45,829 nt of DNA from Muribaculum sp. (GCA_023663735.1 JAMPGV010000015.1:1-45829); one strand, 5' to 3'; shown: positions 27,059 through 35,304, counted from the stretch's first letter. Made by a program: numbers and translations. The notes: generated from the sequence alone by a model not told the origin.

Positions 27059-28462
27059 ATGACAGAGACGAAAGAAGCAGTAGAAGAAATCGAGACAATC
27101 GAGACAATCGAGACAAATGAAGCAATAGAGACGATGGAATCGTCTCAGACGGACGAGCCGGATGGGGAGGAGCAGGAACGCGCGCGCAGACGCAGGGAAC
27201 GCATCCGGCAGATGCGGCTGGAGAAAGAGCGGCGGCAAAGGCTGAACCGGATTTTCAGGACGGTTCTTCCCTTGGCGGTTTTCCTGCTGGCGGCAGGGAT
27301 CGTGTTCTTCGTGCGCGCCGTGTCCGCCAAGGGAACGGAGAAAACAGGGCGGACGGCGGGACATACGAATGCCGTCGGCGCGGCTGAACCGCAGGGAAGC
27401 GGCCAAAGCGGCGGAGAGACGCTTGGGGCGAAGAGGGAGCCGTCTCTTTCCGATCAAGAGGCGCAGCTTTCGGGCGAATGTGAGGGAGAGAAAGCCGTTC
27501 TGCAGGAAGCGGATTCCGGGAAGCCAAGCATTCCGGAGCAAAGCGATCAGGAGTCGGCCAATTCGGAGTCTGCCAATTTGGAAGCGGCCGGTTCGGAGCA
27601 GGGGAATCCGGAGCAGGGCGATCCGGAAGCAGGTAATCCGGAACCGGATCTGCAGTACAGCGCCCATACCACGACGCAGACGGCTGCGCCTCCCGACGAG
27701 GTCAACAGCCCGTATGCGGTTTTTATTGATCTGGAGTCCGGGGAGATTCTGGCGCAGCGGGATTATCTGGCGCGGATTGTTCCCGCTTCCATGACCAAGG
27801 TGCTGACCGTGCTGGTGGCGGCGGAACATGTGGCGGATCTGGATGCTCCGTTCACCATCACCATCGACATCACAGACTACAGCTATTCCAACGGCTGCAG
27901 CAGCGTGGGGTTTGACGTGGGGGAGACCGTGACGGTGCGGGATCTGTTTTACGGGACGGTTCTGCCATCGGGCGGGGACGCCGCGGTGGCGCTGGCCACT
28001 TATGTGGCGGGCAGCCATGAGGCTTTTGTGGAGATGATGAATGAGAAGGCGGAGGCGCTGGGCATCGGCGGGACGGCTCATTTCACCAACTGTGTGGGAC
28101 TGTATGACGAGGCGCATTACTGTACGGCCTATGACATGGCGGTCATCATGGAAGCCGCGCTGGACAACGAGCTGTGCAGGGAGGTTCTTGCCGCCCATAT
28201 CTATACCACGTCCGAAACGGCGGAACATCCCGAGGGTATCACGATCTCCAACTGGTTCCTGCGCAAGATTGAGGATAAAGACACCGGGGGAGAGGTACTC
28301 TGTGCCAAGACGGGTTACGTGGTACAGTCGAACAGCTGCGCGGTCAGCTACGGCATGGATCGAAGCGGCAGGGAGTATGTGTGCGTCACCGCAGGGGCGT
28401 ACAGCTCTTGGCGCTGCATTTACGATCATGTGGCGCTCTACAAAAAATATGCGAAAGCGTGA
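27059..28462 (+). CDS. D-alanyl-D-alanine carboxypeptidase (low-molecular-weight PBP)
   Basis: Trims the terminal D-Ala from peptidoglycan stem peptides outside the cell. With ATG 27059 the protein has 467 residues: an acidic cytoplasmic tail with Ile-Glu-Thr repeats, an Arg-rich stretch, one transmembrane helix (about 65-85), a long low-complexity Ser/Glu/Asn/Gln linker with NPE/NSE-type repeats, and a S11 peptidase domain with Ser244-x-x-Lys247 (SMTK), Ser304-Gly-Gly (SGN equivalent) and Lys417-Thr-Gly. The start is uncertain: no ribosome site precedes 27059, whereas GGAGGA (26987-26992) is six bases before an in-frame CTG at 26999. The frame is open back to 26855, inside the previous gene. 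The linker suggests the enzyme reaches through a thick wall. Confidence 0.86.
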   Translation: MTETKEAVEEIETIETIETNEAIETMESSQTDEPDGEEQERARRRRERIRQMRLEKERRQRLNRIFRTVLPLAVFLLAAGIVFFVRAVSAKGTEKTGRTAGHTNAVGAAEPQGSGQSGGETLGAKREPSLSDQEAQLSGECEGEKAVLQEADSGKPSIPEQSDQESANSESANLEAAGSEQGNPEQGDPEAGNPEPDLQYSAHTTTQTAAPPDEVNSPYAVFIDLESGEILAQRDYLARIVPASMTKVLTVLVAAEHVADLDAPFTITIDITDYSYSNGCSSVGFDVGETVTVRDLFYGTVLPSGGDAAVALATYVAGSHEAFVEMMNEKAEALGIGGTAHFTNCVGLYDEAHYCTAYDMAVIMEAALDNELCREVLAAHIYTTSETAEHPEGITISNWFLRKIEDKDTGGEVLCAKTGYVVQSNSCAVSYGMDRSGREYVCVTAGAYSSWRCIYDHVALYKKYAKA

Positions 28463-28471
28463 AAATTATGA

Positions 28472-28509
28472 AAAAAATTGCAATTCGTTCTAGGCGAGTT
28501 GCTTTTTTT
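28472..28509 (+). terminator. Intrinsic terminator after the carboxypeptidase gene
   Basis: GCAATTCG (28480-28487), 7-base loop, CGAGTTGC (28495-28502; one G-U pair), then seven T. A-run before the stem can extend the pairing. It ends ten bases after the stop codon. Confidence 0.85.
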
Positions 28510-28510
28510 A

Positions 28511-28519
28511 TGTTATACT
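28511..28519 (+). promoter_or_regulatory. Extended -10 promoter of the decarboxylase operon
   Basis: TGTTATACT is an extended -10 element (TG-n-TATACT) directly after the terminator T-run. There is no good -35 at the usual distance. It would start transcription near 28526 and give a leader of about 70 bases. Confidence 0.45.
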
Positions 28520-28596
28520 ATCGTGGACGTAGTATGGGATATGTTCCCAAATCAGTTTGTTTTTATTTTTTATCTTATAAACGGAGGGCTGAAAGC

Positions 28597-30024
28597 ATGA
28601 GTAGCAATTCAAAAGCGAGTCAAAGAATTACGGCTTTACTCGACGACAACAGTTTCGTTGAGATCGGCGGACTTGTCACGGCAAGGGCGACTGATTTTAA
28701 CATGAAACCAAAAGAGACTCCTTCGGACGGTTGTATCACCGGATACGGAGTGATCGACGGCAGTCTTGTGTATGTGTACAGTCAGGATGCTTCCGTGATG
28801 AACGGAACCATCGGCGAGATGCACGCAAAGAAAATTGCCGGACTTTACGATCTGGCCATGAAGACGGGAGCGCCCGTCATCGGGCTGATCGACTGTGCGG
28901 GCGTGAGGCTGCAGGAAGGCACCGACGCGCTTTGGGCGTTCGGCTGTATTTATGCCAAACAGGCGGCGGCCAGCGGTGTGATCCCTCAGATTACCGCCGT
29001 GCTGGGTTCCTGCGGCGGCGGCCTGGCGCTCTTCCCCACCTTGACGGATTTTACCTTTATGGAGGCGAAGAACGCGAAGCTGTTTGTGAACGCGCCCAAT
29101 GCGCTGGCGGGCAATGTGATCACCAAATGTGATTCTTCCTCCGCCGCATTCCAGTCGGAGGAGAGCGGCATTGTGGACGTTGTGGCCGATGAGGCCGGGA
29201 TTCTCGCTCAGATCAGGGAGCTGATCGGTTTCCTTCCCGCCAACAACGAGTCCTATGCGGGGGAGGAGTGCAGCGATGATTTGAACCGCGTAAATCCTGA
29301 GATCGCGGGCTGTGTGGGTGACACCTCCATCGCCCTGTCCATTCTGGCGGATGACAATCGGTTCTTTGAGGTAAAATCCGGCTATGCGAAGCAGATGGTG
29401 ACGGGCTTCCTGCGCCTGAACGGCATGACCGTGGGCGCTGTGGCCAACCGCTGTGAAATCTGCGACGAAGAGGGCAAAGTGGCGGAGAAGATGGACGCCG
29501 TCCTCACGGCCGACGGCTGTGAGAAGGCAGCCGATTTTGTCAATTTCTGCGACGCTTTCGGCATTCCGGTGCTGAGCCTGACCAATGTGAAGGGATACGA
29601 GGCTACCCTGTGTTCCGAGAAGCGCATGGCCAAAGCGGCGGCAAAGCTGACCTATGCGTTTGCAAACGCAACCGTTCCCAAGGTGAACGTGATTCTGGAC
29701 AAGGCCTACGGAACCGCCTATGTGGCTATGAATTCCAAGGCTGTCGGCGCGGATCTCACCATAGCGTGGCCGGATGCGCAGATCGGCGCGATGGACGCAA
29801 AGCTGGCCGCCAAGATTATGTATGAGGGGCAGGGCGCGGAAGTGATTGACGAGAAGGCCGCAGAGTATGAGAAGACGATCCTGAATGTCAGCCATGCGGC
29901 CAGAAGAGGATATGTAGATCAGATCATAGATGCCGCTGACACCAGAAAATATGTGATCGGCGCATTTGAAATGTTATTCACAAAGAGTGAAGACGGTCCT
30001 GCGAAAAAGCATGGTACGGTCTAG
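28597..30024 (+). CDS. Acyl-CoA-type biotin-dependent carboxyltransferase subunit
   Basis: A 475-residue protein of the PccB/MmdA/GcdA carboxyltransferase family (crotonase-like fold, two halves), which moves CO2 between a biotin carrier and an acyl-CoA or related acceptor. The N-terminal half has GLIDCAGVRLQEG and the oxyanion loop GSCGGGLALFPTLTDF; the C-terminal half has LADDNRFFEVKSGYAKQMVTGF and AWPDAQIGAMDAKLAA. The usual VPGF segment after the central strand reads NVKGYE, so this is a divergent branch and the substrate cannot be read from sequence. Start is ATG 28597 with GGAGGG eight bases before; the frame extends upstream through the terminator, which is artefact. First gene of a five-gene operon. 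Confidence 0.85.
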   Translation: MSSNSKASQRITALLDDNSFVEIGGLVTARATDFNMKPKETPSDGCITGYGVIDGSLVYVYSQDASVMNGTIGEMHAKKIAGLYDLAMKTGAPVIGLIDCAGVRLQEGTDALWAFGCIYAKQAAASGVIPQITAVLGSCGGGLALFPTLTDFTFMEAKNAKLFVNAPNALAGNVITKCDSSSAAFQSEESGIVDVVADEAGILAQIRELIGFLPANNESYAGEECSDDLNRVNPEIAGCVGDTSIALSILADDNRFFEVKSGYAKQMVTGFLRLNGMTVGAVANRCEICDEEGKVAEKMDAVLTADGCEKAADFVNFCDAFGIPVLSLTNVKGYEATLCSEKRMAKAAAKLTYAFANATVPKVNVILDKAYGTAYVAMNSKAVGADLTIAWPDAQIGAMDAKLAAKIMYEGQGAEVIDEKAAEYEKTILNVSHAARRGYVDQIIDAADTRKYVIGAFEMLFTKSEDGPAKKHGTV

Positions 30025-30040
30025 AAAGGGTGATTGTTAT

Positions 30041-30853
30041 ATGAAGAAATTTTGCGCTTTATTATGTATGATTGCCTGTGTCTTTGGATTAACGGCGTGC
30101 GGAGGCGGAAAGGAGCCGACCGCTTTCGAGCAGGAGAAGATGGACACGGCGGTCTCCGTGGCGGAGGAGCAGCTGATTCCCACCATCCAAAACGCGCTGG
30201 ATTCACCCCACACCGCCATTTTTGAGGAATATACGCCCGAGGAAGTGGAGCTGGACGTAAAAGAGGTGTTCGGGTACGACTATGGGGTGGACGGGAATGC
30301 GTTTATCAGTGCGCTGGATTCCTTTGCCGCGGCATATGAGGAGATGGGCGGAAGAGGAGAGATCACAGGATCGGAGGCCACGATCAACGGGAAGCAGATT
30401 ATCGTCAATGTGATGATCGACGGACCGGAGCAGGACGCGCAGGCGGAGATCGTATTTTCCAACGATATGTTCCTGCGGCTTGAGTCCGCATCCCTGAACA
30501 AGGTGAGTACCATGGGAGATTCCATGGTGAAAGCGGCGATGAACACGCTGCTGGGCATGGGATCCGTGTTCGCGGTATTGTTCCTGATCTCCCTGATTAT
30601 TTCCTGCTTCAACATTATTCCGAAGATTCAGGCGAAGAGCGAGGCCAAGAAACAGGCGAAGAGCGAGGCCGGGAACGGACAGGCGGCTGTGCAGGAGGTA
30701 TCCGCGGCGGGCAATGCCGCAGCGGCTGCGCAGGAGGCTGAGGAGGACGACCTTGAGCTGATTGCCGTCATTGCCGCGGCTATCGCGGCAAGCGAAGGAG
30801 CCGCCTCCACGGACGGATTTGTGGTGCGTTCGATCAGAAGACGCAGAGCATAA
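30041..30853 (+). CDS. OadG-family sodium pump decarboxylase gamma subunit with lipoprotein-like extension
   Basis: A 270-residue protein. The start of the chain is a signal sequence with lipobox (FGLTACGG), followed by about 150 residues of outside domain, then a transmembrane helix (FAVLFLISLIISCFNIIPKI) and a charged Ala/Glu/Lys-rich cytoplasmic region ending VVRSIRRRRA. The helix plus tail is the OadG part, which ties the carboxyltransferase to the membrane pump. The standard gamma subunit is only about 80-120 residues, so the outside domain is an addition. ATG 30041 follows AAAGGGTG; co-transcribed with the gene 16 bases upstream. Confidence 0.82.
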   Translation: MKKFCALLCMIACVFGLTACGGGKEPTAFEQEKMDTAVSVAEEQLIPTIQNALDSPHTAIFEEYTPEEVELDVKEVFGYDYGVDGNAFISALDSFAAAYEEMGGRGEITGSEATINGKQIIVNVMIDGPEQDAQAEIVFSNDMFLRLESASLNKVSTMGDSMVKAAMNTLLGMGSVFAVLFLISLIISCFNIIPKIQAKSEAKKQAKSEAGNGQAAVQEVSAAGNAAAAAQEAEEDDLELIAVIAAAIAASEGAASTDGFVVRSIRRRRA

Positions 30854-30885
30854 ACAGGTGGATCACTCGGAGGAAACCGGGGACG

Positions 30886-30990
30886 GTCGGAGGAAAAGAT
30901 CGGAAGAGATCGGAAAAGATCGAAAAAGAAAAAACTCGAAAAGAGAATTTGGAAAAATCGGAAAAGAAAAGGTCGGCAAAGATCGAAAAA
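30886..30990. repeat. Degenerate purine-rich GATCGGAAAA repeats
   Basis: The gap between the gamma subunit and the biotin carrier is filled with imperfect repeats of about 10-12 bases around GATCGGAAAA (for example at 30898, 30909 and 30919, and again near 30957 and 30980). One strand is almost free of pyrimidines apart from the TC. The tract may be an unstructured spacer that affects the ratio of gamma subunit to biotin carrier. Confidence 0.7.
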
Positions 30991-31024
30991 GTGACCGCAT
31001 AACTGCGGCAGAATGGAGGAAAAG

Positions 31025-31396
31025 ATGAAAAATTATACCATAACCGTAAACGGAAACGTATATGACGTGACAGTGGAGGAGGGCGCATCCACAGGCGCAC
31101 CCGTTGCCGCAAAGGCTCCCGCGGCTCCGAAGGCAGCGCCTAAGGCGGCTCCGGCGGCAGCCCCCAAGGCAGGCGGCGCAGGCAGCGTCAAGATTGAAGC
31201 GGGCGCGGCAGGCAAGGTGTTCAAGCTGGAGGCAAGCGTAGGACAGGCCGTGAAGGCCGGTGACGCCGTGGTGATTCTCGAGGCGATGAAGATGGAGATT
31301 CCCGTTGTCGCACCCAAGGACGGCACTGTTGCAAGCATTGATGTTGCTGTGGGCGATTCCGTTGAGGCCGGAGCGCTTCTGGCGACAATGAATTAA
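31025..31396 (+). CDS. Biotin carboxyl carrier subunit
   Basis: A 123-residue carrier protein that holds the carboxybiotin and swings between the carboxyltransferase and the membrane pump. Short N-terminal part (MKNYTITVNGNVYDVTVEE), a flexible Ala/Pro/Lys linker (about 27-56), and a biotinyl domain with the EAMKM signature; Lys89 is the biotin acceptor. This is the layout of MmdC/GcdC. ATG 31025 has GGAGGA four bases upstream. It is the only biotin domain in the operon, so both carboxyltransferases (28597 and 32675) must use it or another carrier elsewhere. Confidence 0.93.
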   Translation: MKNYTITVNGNVYDVTVEEGASTGAPVAAKAPAAPKAAPKAAPAAAPKAGGAGSVKIEAGAAGKVFKLEASVGQAVKAGDAVVILEAMKMEIPVVAPKDGTVASIDVAVGDSVEAGALLATMN

Positions 31397-31478
31397 TGCC
31401 GGGAAATTATCAAGTCATGTACTGCGTGGAGCGGGCGCTTCCGCATTGCGCGGCACAGGAACAACAGGAGGTCAACAG

Positions 31479-32630
31479 ATGGAATATATAACGAATACGC
31501 TGGACAATCTGATCCACCAGACGGCGTTCTTTAATCTGACGGTGGGAAATTATATCATGATTGTGATTGCGTGTGTTTTCCTTTATTTAGCCATCCGGCA
31601 CGGGTTTGAGCCTTTGCTTCTAACGCCCATCGCTTTCGGTATGCTTCTCGTAAATATCTATCCCGATATTATGATAGCGCCGGAGGACGCGGCCAACGGT
31701 GTCGGCGGCTTGCTGCATTATTTTTATTTATTGGACGAGTGGGCCATACTGCCTTCCCTAATTTTCATGGGCGTGGGCGCCATGACGGACTTTGGCCCGT
31801 TGATTGCAAATCCCAAGAGCTTTCTTCTGGGAGCGGCGGCACAGTTTGGTATTTTCGCCGCATATTTCGGAGCAATCGGGATGGGCTTTAACGATATGGC
31901 TGCGGCCGCAATCTCTATCATCGGCGGTGCGGACGGACCGACTTCGATCTTTTTGGCGAGCAAATTGGGGCAGACGGCGATTCTGGGGCCTATCGCCGTG
32001 GCGGCGTATTCCTACATGTCGCTGGTACCGATTATCCAGCCCCCGATCATGAAACTGCTCACCACGGAGAAGACCCGCAAGATCAAGATGGGACAGCTTC
32101 GCCCCGTGTCCAAGCTGGAGAAGATTCTTTTCCCGGTGATCGTAACCATCGTGGTTGGAATGATCCTGCCCACCACCGTGCCTCTGGTAGGTATGCTCAT
32201 GCTGGGCAATCTGTTCCGCGAGTCCGGTGTGGTGAGACAGCTTCAGGAAACCGCTTCCAACGCGTTGATGTATATCGTGGTGATTCTGCTCGGCACTTCC
32301 GTGGGAGCCACCACCAGCGCCGAGGCGTTCTTGAACTGGGATACCATCAAGATCGTGCTGCTGGGTCTGATTGCGTTCATGTTTGGTACTGCGGCGGGCG
32401 TGATCTTCGGCAATCTTATGTGTAAACTCACTAAGGGCAAGATCAATCCTTTGATCGGTTCCGCCGGTGTGTCCGCGGTTCCCATGGCGGCCCGCGTGTC
32501 CCAGAAAGTGGGCGCGGAGGCGGATCCCACCAACTTCCTGCTGATGCACGCAATGGGTCCCAACGTGGCGGGCGTGATCGGTACGGCCGTGGCGGCGGGA
32601 ACCTTCATGGCAATCTTTGGAGTCTTTTAA
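31479..32630 (+). CDS. Sodium pump decarboxylase beta subunit
   Basis: A 383-residue integral membrane protein of the OadB/MmdB/GcdB family. It decarboxylates carboxybiotin and uses the energy to export Na+. About nine to ten transmembrane helices; the family hallmarks are the re-entrant GGADGPTSIFLASKLG at about 149-164 (contains the sodium-binding Asp) and GPNVAGVIGTAVAAG near the C-terminus. ATG 31479 is seven bases after AGGAGG. Length and motifs are complete. Confidence 0.94.
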   Translation: MEYITNTLDNLIHQTAFFNLTVGNYIMIVIACVFLYLAIRHGFEPLLLTPIAFGMLLVNIYPDIMIAPEDAANGVGGLLHYFYLLDEWAILPSLIFMGVGAMTDFGPLIANPKSFLLGAAAQFGIFAAYFGAIGMGFNDMAAAAISIIGGADGPTSIFLASKLGQTAILGPIAVAAYSYMSLVPIIQPPIMKLLTTEKTRKIKMGQLRPVSKLEKILFPVIVTIVVGMILPTTVPLVGMLMLGNLFRESGVVRQLQETASNALMYIVVILLGTSVGATTSAEAFLNWDTIKIVLLGLIAFMFGTAAGVIFGNLMCKLTKGKINPLIGSAGVSAVPMAARVSQKVGAEADPTNFLLMHAMGPNVAGVIGTAVAAGTFMAIFGVF

Positions 32631-32674
32631 GTGACAGGCAATTTAAATATAGTATAACAGGAGGAATTTCGTAA

Positions 32675-34102
32675 ATGTCAGAACAAGCTAAGAAACCGAT
32701 TAAAATTACGGAAACCATATTGCGCGACGCCCATCAGTCCCTGATTGCCACCAGAATGCCCACCGAGCTGATGCTTCCGATCGTGGACAAGATGGATCAG
32801 GTTGGATATCACTCCGTGGAATGTTGGGGCGGTGCAACCTTTGACGCTTCTCTGCGGTTCCTGAAGGAAGATCCCTGGGACAGATTGAGAAAACTGCGCG
32901 ACGGATTCAAGAAGACCAAACTGCAGATGTTGTTCCGCGGACAGAATATTCTGGGGTACAGGCCTTATGCGGACGACGTGGTGGAGTATTTTGTGCAGAA
33001 GTCGATCTCCAACGGTATCGATGTGATCCGTATTTTCGACTGCCTGAACGATCTGCGCAATCTGCAGGCGGCGGTGGACGCCACCAATAAGTTCAAGGTG
33101 CAGGAGGGGCGCGGACATGCGCAGGTTGCCCTGTCCTACACATTGGGCGACGCTTATACGCTGGAGTATTGGACCGATATGGCCAAGAAGATTGAGGAGA
33201 TGGGAGCGGACTCCATCTGTATCAAGGATATGGCGGGTCTGTTGGTTCCCTACAAGGCAACGGAGATGATCTCCGCCATGAAGAGCGCCACCAAACTGCC
33301 CATTCAGCTTCACACCCACTATACCTCCGGCGTGGCCAGCATGACGTATCTGAAGGCAGTGGAGGCGGGCGTGGACGTGATTGACACCGCCATGAGTCCC
33401 TTTGCCATGGGAACTTCCCAGCCTGCCACGGAAGTGATGGTGGAAACCTTCAAGGGTACGGAGTACGATACCGGATTCGACCAGAATCTCTTGGCTGAGA
33501 TCGCGGATTACTTCCGTCCTTACAGAGACGAGTGCCTTGCAAACGGCCTGCTCAATCCCAAGGTGATGGGCGTGGACATCAAGACGCTGCTGTATCAGGT
33601 TCCCGGCGGTATGCTCTCCAATATGGTGAGCCAGTTGAAGGAGCAGAATGCGGAGGACAAATATTACGACGTACTCAAGGAGATTCCCCGCGTGAGAAAA
33701 GATCTGGGCGAACCCCCTCTGGTGACGCCGTCTTCCCAGATTGTGGGGACACAGGCCGTGTTCAACGTATTGATGGGAGAGCGTTACAAGATGGCCACCA
33801 AGGAGACCAAGGCGGTTCTCCGCGGCGAATACGGCCAGACGGTAAAACCCATGAGTCAGGAAGTCATCGACAAGGTCATCCCCGGCGAGAAGAGAATCAC
33901 CTGCCGTTATGCGGATCTGATCGAGAACGAGCTGGATAAGCTGGAGGGCGAGATGGCGGAGTGGAAACAGCAGGACGAGGATGTGTTGTCCTATGCGCTG
34001 TTCCCGCAGGTTGCCACCGATTTCTTCAAATATCGTCAGGCACAGCAGGAGAAAGTCGATATGACGCAGGCCGATACCAAGAACGGCGCTTACCCCGTAT
34101 AA
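32675..34102 (+). CDS. Oxaloacetate decarboxylase/pyruvate carboxylase-type carboxyltransferase (OadA/PycB-like, no biotin domain)
   Basis: A 475-residue TIM-barrel carboxyltransferase. It carries the family motifs ETILRDAHQSLIATRM, FDCLNDLRN, the carboxylated-lysine site CIKDMAGLL, and the metal-ligand pair LHTHYTSG. Full OadA (about 590-640 residues) ends with a biotin domain; here the chain stops after the PYC_OADA domain, so the enzyme depends on a separate carrier, most simply the one at 31025. In this it resembles the 5S subunit of transcarboxylase. AGGAGG precedes the ATG. Last gene before a strong terminator. Confidence 0.92.
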   Translation: MSEQAKKPIKITETILRDAHQSLIATRMPTELMLPIVDKMDQVGYHSVECWGGATFDASLRFLKEDPWDRLRKLRDGFKKTKLQMLFRGQNILGYRPYADDVVEYFVQKSISNGIDVIRIFDCLNDLRNLQAAVDATNKFKVQEGRGHAQVALSYTLGDAYTLEYWTDMAKKIEEMGADSICIKDMAGLLVPYKATEMISAMKSATKLPIQLHTHYTSGVASMTYLKAVEAGVDVIDTAMSPFAMGTSQPATEVMVETFKGTEYDTGFDQNLLAEIADYFRPYRDECLANGLLNPKVMGVDIKTLLYQVPGGMLSNMVSQLKEQNAEDKYYDVLKEIPRVRKDLGEPPLVTPSSQIVGTQAVFNVLMGERYKMATKETKAVLRGEYGQTVKPMSQEVIDKVIPGEKRITCRYADLIENELDKLEGEMAEWKQQDEDVLSYALFPQVATDFFKYRQAQQEKVDMTQADTKNGAYPV

Positions 34103-34124
34103 TCAGGATTCATAAACGTTAAAG

Positions 34125-34170
34125 AGGACTGCCGTCCGCCGGATTTTCAGCGGACGGCAGTCCTTTTTTT
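34125..34170 (+). terminator. Strong intrinsic terminator of the decarboxylase operon
   Basis: A perfect 15-bp stem (34125-34139 with 34150-34164), 10-base loop, followed by a run of T to 34170. It lies 22 bases after the stop codon of the last operon gene. Confidence 0.96.
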
Positions 34171-34184
34171 GAGTCTCAATGTTG

Positions 34185-34240
34185 CTTTTCCTCTGTCAGA
34201 CACGCCCTTCCTCTGTCAGACACGACCTTCCTCTGTCAGA
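34185..34240. repeat. Three 20-base direct repeats at the 3' end of the deacetylase gene
   Basis: CTTCCTCTGTCAGA (first copy with T for C at one site) occurs three times with a 20-base period, joined by CACG(A/C)C. On the minus strand the first copy encodes the last residues of the deacetylase (LTEEGRV) and the stop codon falls at the start of the second copy. The two further copies are non-coding duplicates. Confidence 0.85.
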
Positions 34241-35190
34241 TGGGAGAGCGGCATGAACGTATAGCCCATCTCCTCCCATTCCGTGAGCAGTTCGTCCAGA
34301 ATCTCACCGTTTGTCCGGGAAGTGTTGTGCAGAAGCACTATCGCGCCCGGGTGAATCCGGGTGGTGAGCTTCTCCAGCGCCTCTTGGCGGTCAGGCTGGT
34401 GTCCGGTGTCCCAATCCACATGGGCAAGACTCCAGAGAATGGTGTGATATCCCAGCTCTTGGGCCATTTTCAGATTGGCAATGCCGCATTTTCCCTCGGG
34501 CGGGCGGTAATACGGGGAGAGTTCCTGCCCGGTGACGTCGGCAAACAGCTCCGCCACATCATCCATCTCTTGCCGGAAGGCGGCCTGATCCAGCGTGTTA
34601 ATATCGGGATGGTGATAGGTGTGGCTTCCCACCGCATGTCCGTCCTCCACCATCTGCCGGACCAATTCCGGCTCCGTCTCCAGATAATGTCCCACTACGA
34701 AGAAGGTGGCGGGAGCCTGATGCTTGCGCAACGCGTCCAGAATGGGCTGCGTGTTCCCGTTCTCATAGCCGCAGTCGAAGGTCAGATAGATCACGTTTTC
34801 TTCCGCATTTCCCATAAAATAGGCGCTGTATTGTGCCAGCTCTTCCGGGGAGGCATTTCCGGCAGGCTGTGCGCCTGCCTCGCCAAAACTCAGTCCCCAG
34901 CCGACGCCCTCTTGCGTCAGACGGTCGATAAAAGGTTCTGTCTCCGGCATTTCCGCCGCCCAAACGCCTTTTGCGGCACCCTCGAAGGCGGCCGGAATCT
35001 TCGGGATTTCAAAGGGGATCGTGGCGGTCGGGACGCCGAGGGAGGTCTCTTCGCCGGGGGATTCCCCGGCGGGGGCAAGGGGCGTTTCCGGGAAAAACAT
35101 GCGGCCGCAGCCCGTCCACAGGCAGAGTGACAGCAGAAGTGCAGAGAGGGATTTTGAGGGCAGTTTATTTTTCGATAATTTCAATTTCAT
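34216..35190 (-). CDS. PdaA-like polysaccharide deacetylase lipoprotein
   Basis: A 324-residue putative lipoprotein (LSLCLWTGCG lipobox) with a NodB-type deacetylase domain from about residue 130. Catalytic features: TFDCGYENG (general-base Asp), SHTYHH (metal-binding HxxxH), YYRPPEGK (Arg), and HPGAIVLLHNTSRTN (His). The GYENG and DWDTGHQPD segments are characteristic of the PdaA group, which removes acetyl from N-acetylmuramic acid in spore cortex or cell-wall peptidoglycan. A Pro/Glu-rich linker separates lipid anchor and domain. The ribosome site is poor (AAGGAAGG is 16 bases off), but no better start exists in frame. Stands alone between terminator and VanZ-like gene. Confidence 0.88.
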   Translation of the reverse strand: MKLKLSKNKLPSKSLSALLLSLCLWTGCGRMFFPETPLAPAGESPGEETSLGVPTATIPFEIPKIPAAFEGAAKGVWAAEMPETEPFIDRLTQEGVGWGLSFGEAGAQPAGNASPEELAQYSAYFMGNAEENVIYLTFDCGYENGNTQPILDALRKHQAPATFFVVGHYLETEPELVRQMVEDGHAVGSHTYHHPDINTLDQAAFRQEMDDVAELFADVTGQELSPYYRPPEGKCGIANLKMAQELGYHTILWSLAHVDWDTGHQPDRQEALEKLTTRIHPGAIVLLHNTSRTNGEILDELLTEWEEMGYTFMPLSHLTEEGRV

Positions 35191-35257
35191 TTGTATGAGT
35201 ACCGTGCCTTCCTTTTTTGACTTTCTTCAGAATCCTGTTTTTGGATCTTCTTGAAGC

Positions 35258-35304
35258 TTAAGAATCCGTTTTATCTTAAATAGGATTCTTAATAGGATTC
35301 TTCA
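35258..35304. repeat. Inverted and direct repeats between deacetylase and VanZ-like genes
   Basis: TTAAGAATCC (35258-35267) pairs with GGATTCTTAA (35283-35292) over a 15-base loop, and TAGGATTCTTAA (35281-35292) is repeated directly as TAGGATTCTTCA (35293-35304). No T-run follows on the minus strand at the right place, so a regulator site is as likely as a terminator. Confidence 0.5.

Noticed and set aside
26882-28429. A 515-codon minus-strand frame over the carboxypeptidase
   Set aside because: Arg-rich, repetitive shadow of the linker-encoding repeats; the plus strand has SxxK and KTG in order.
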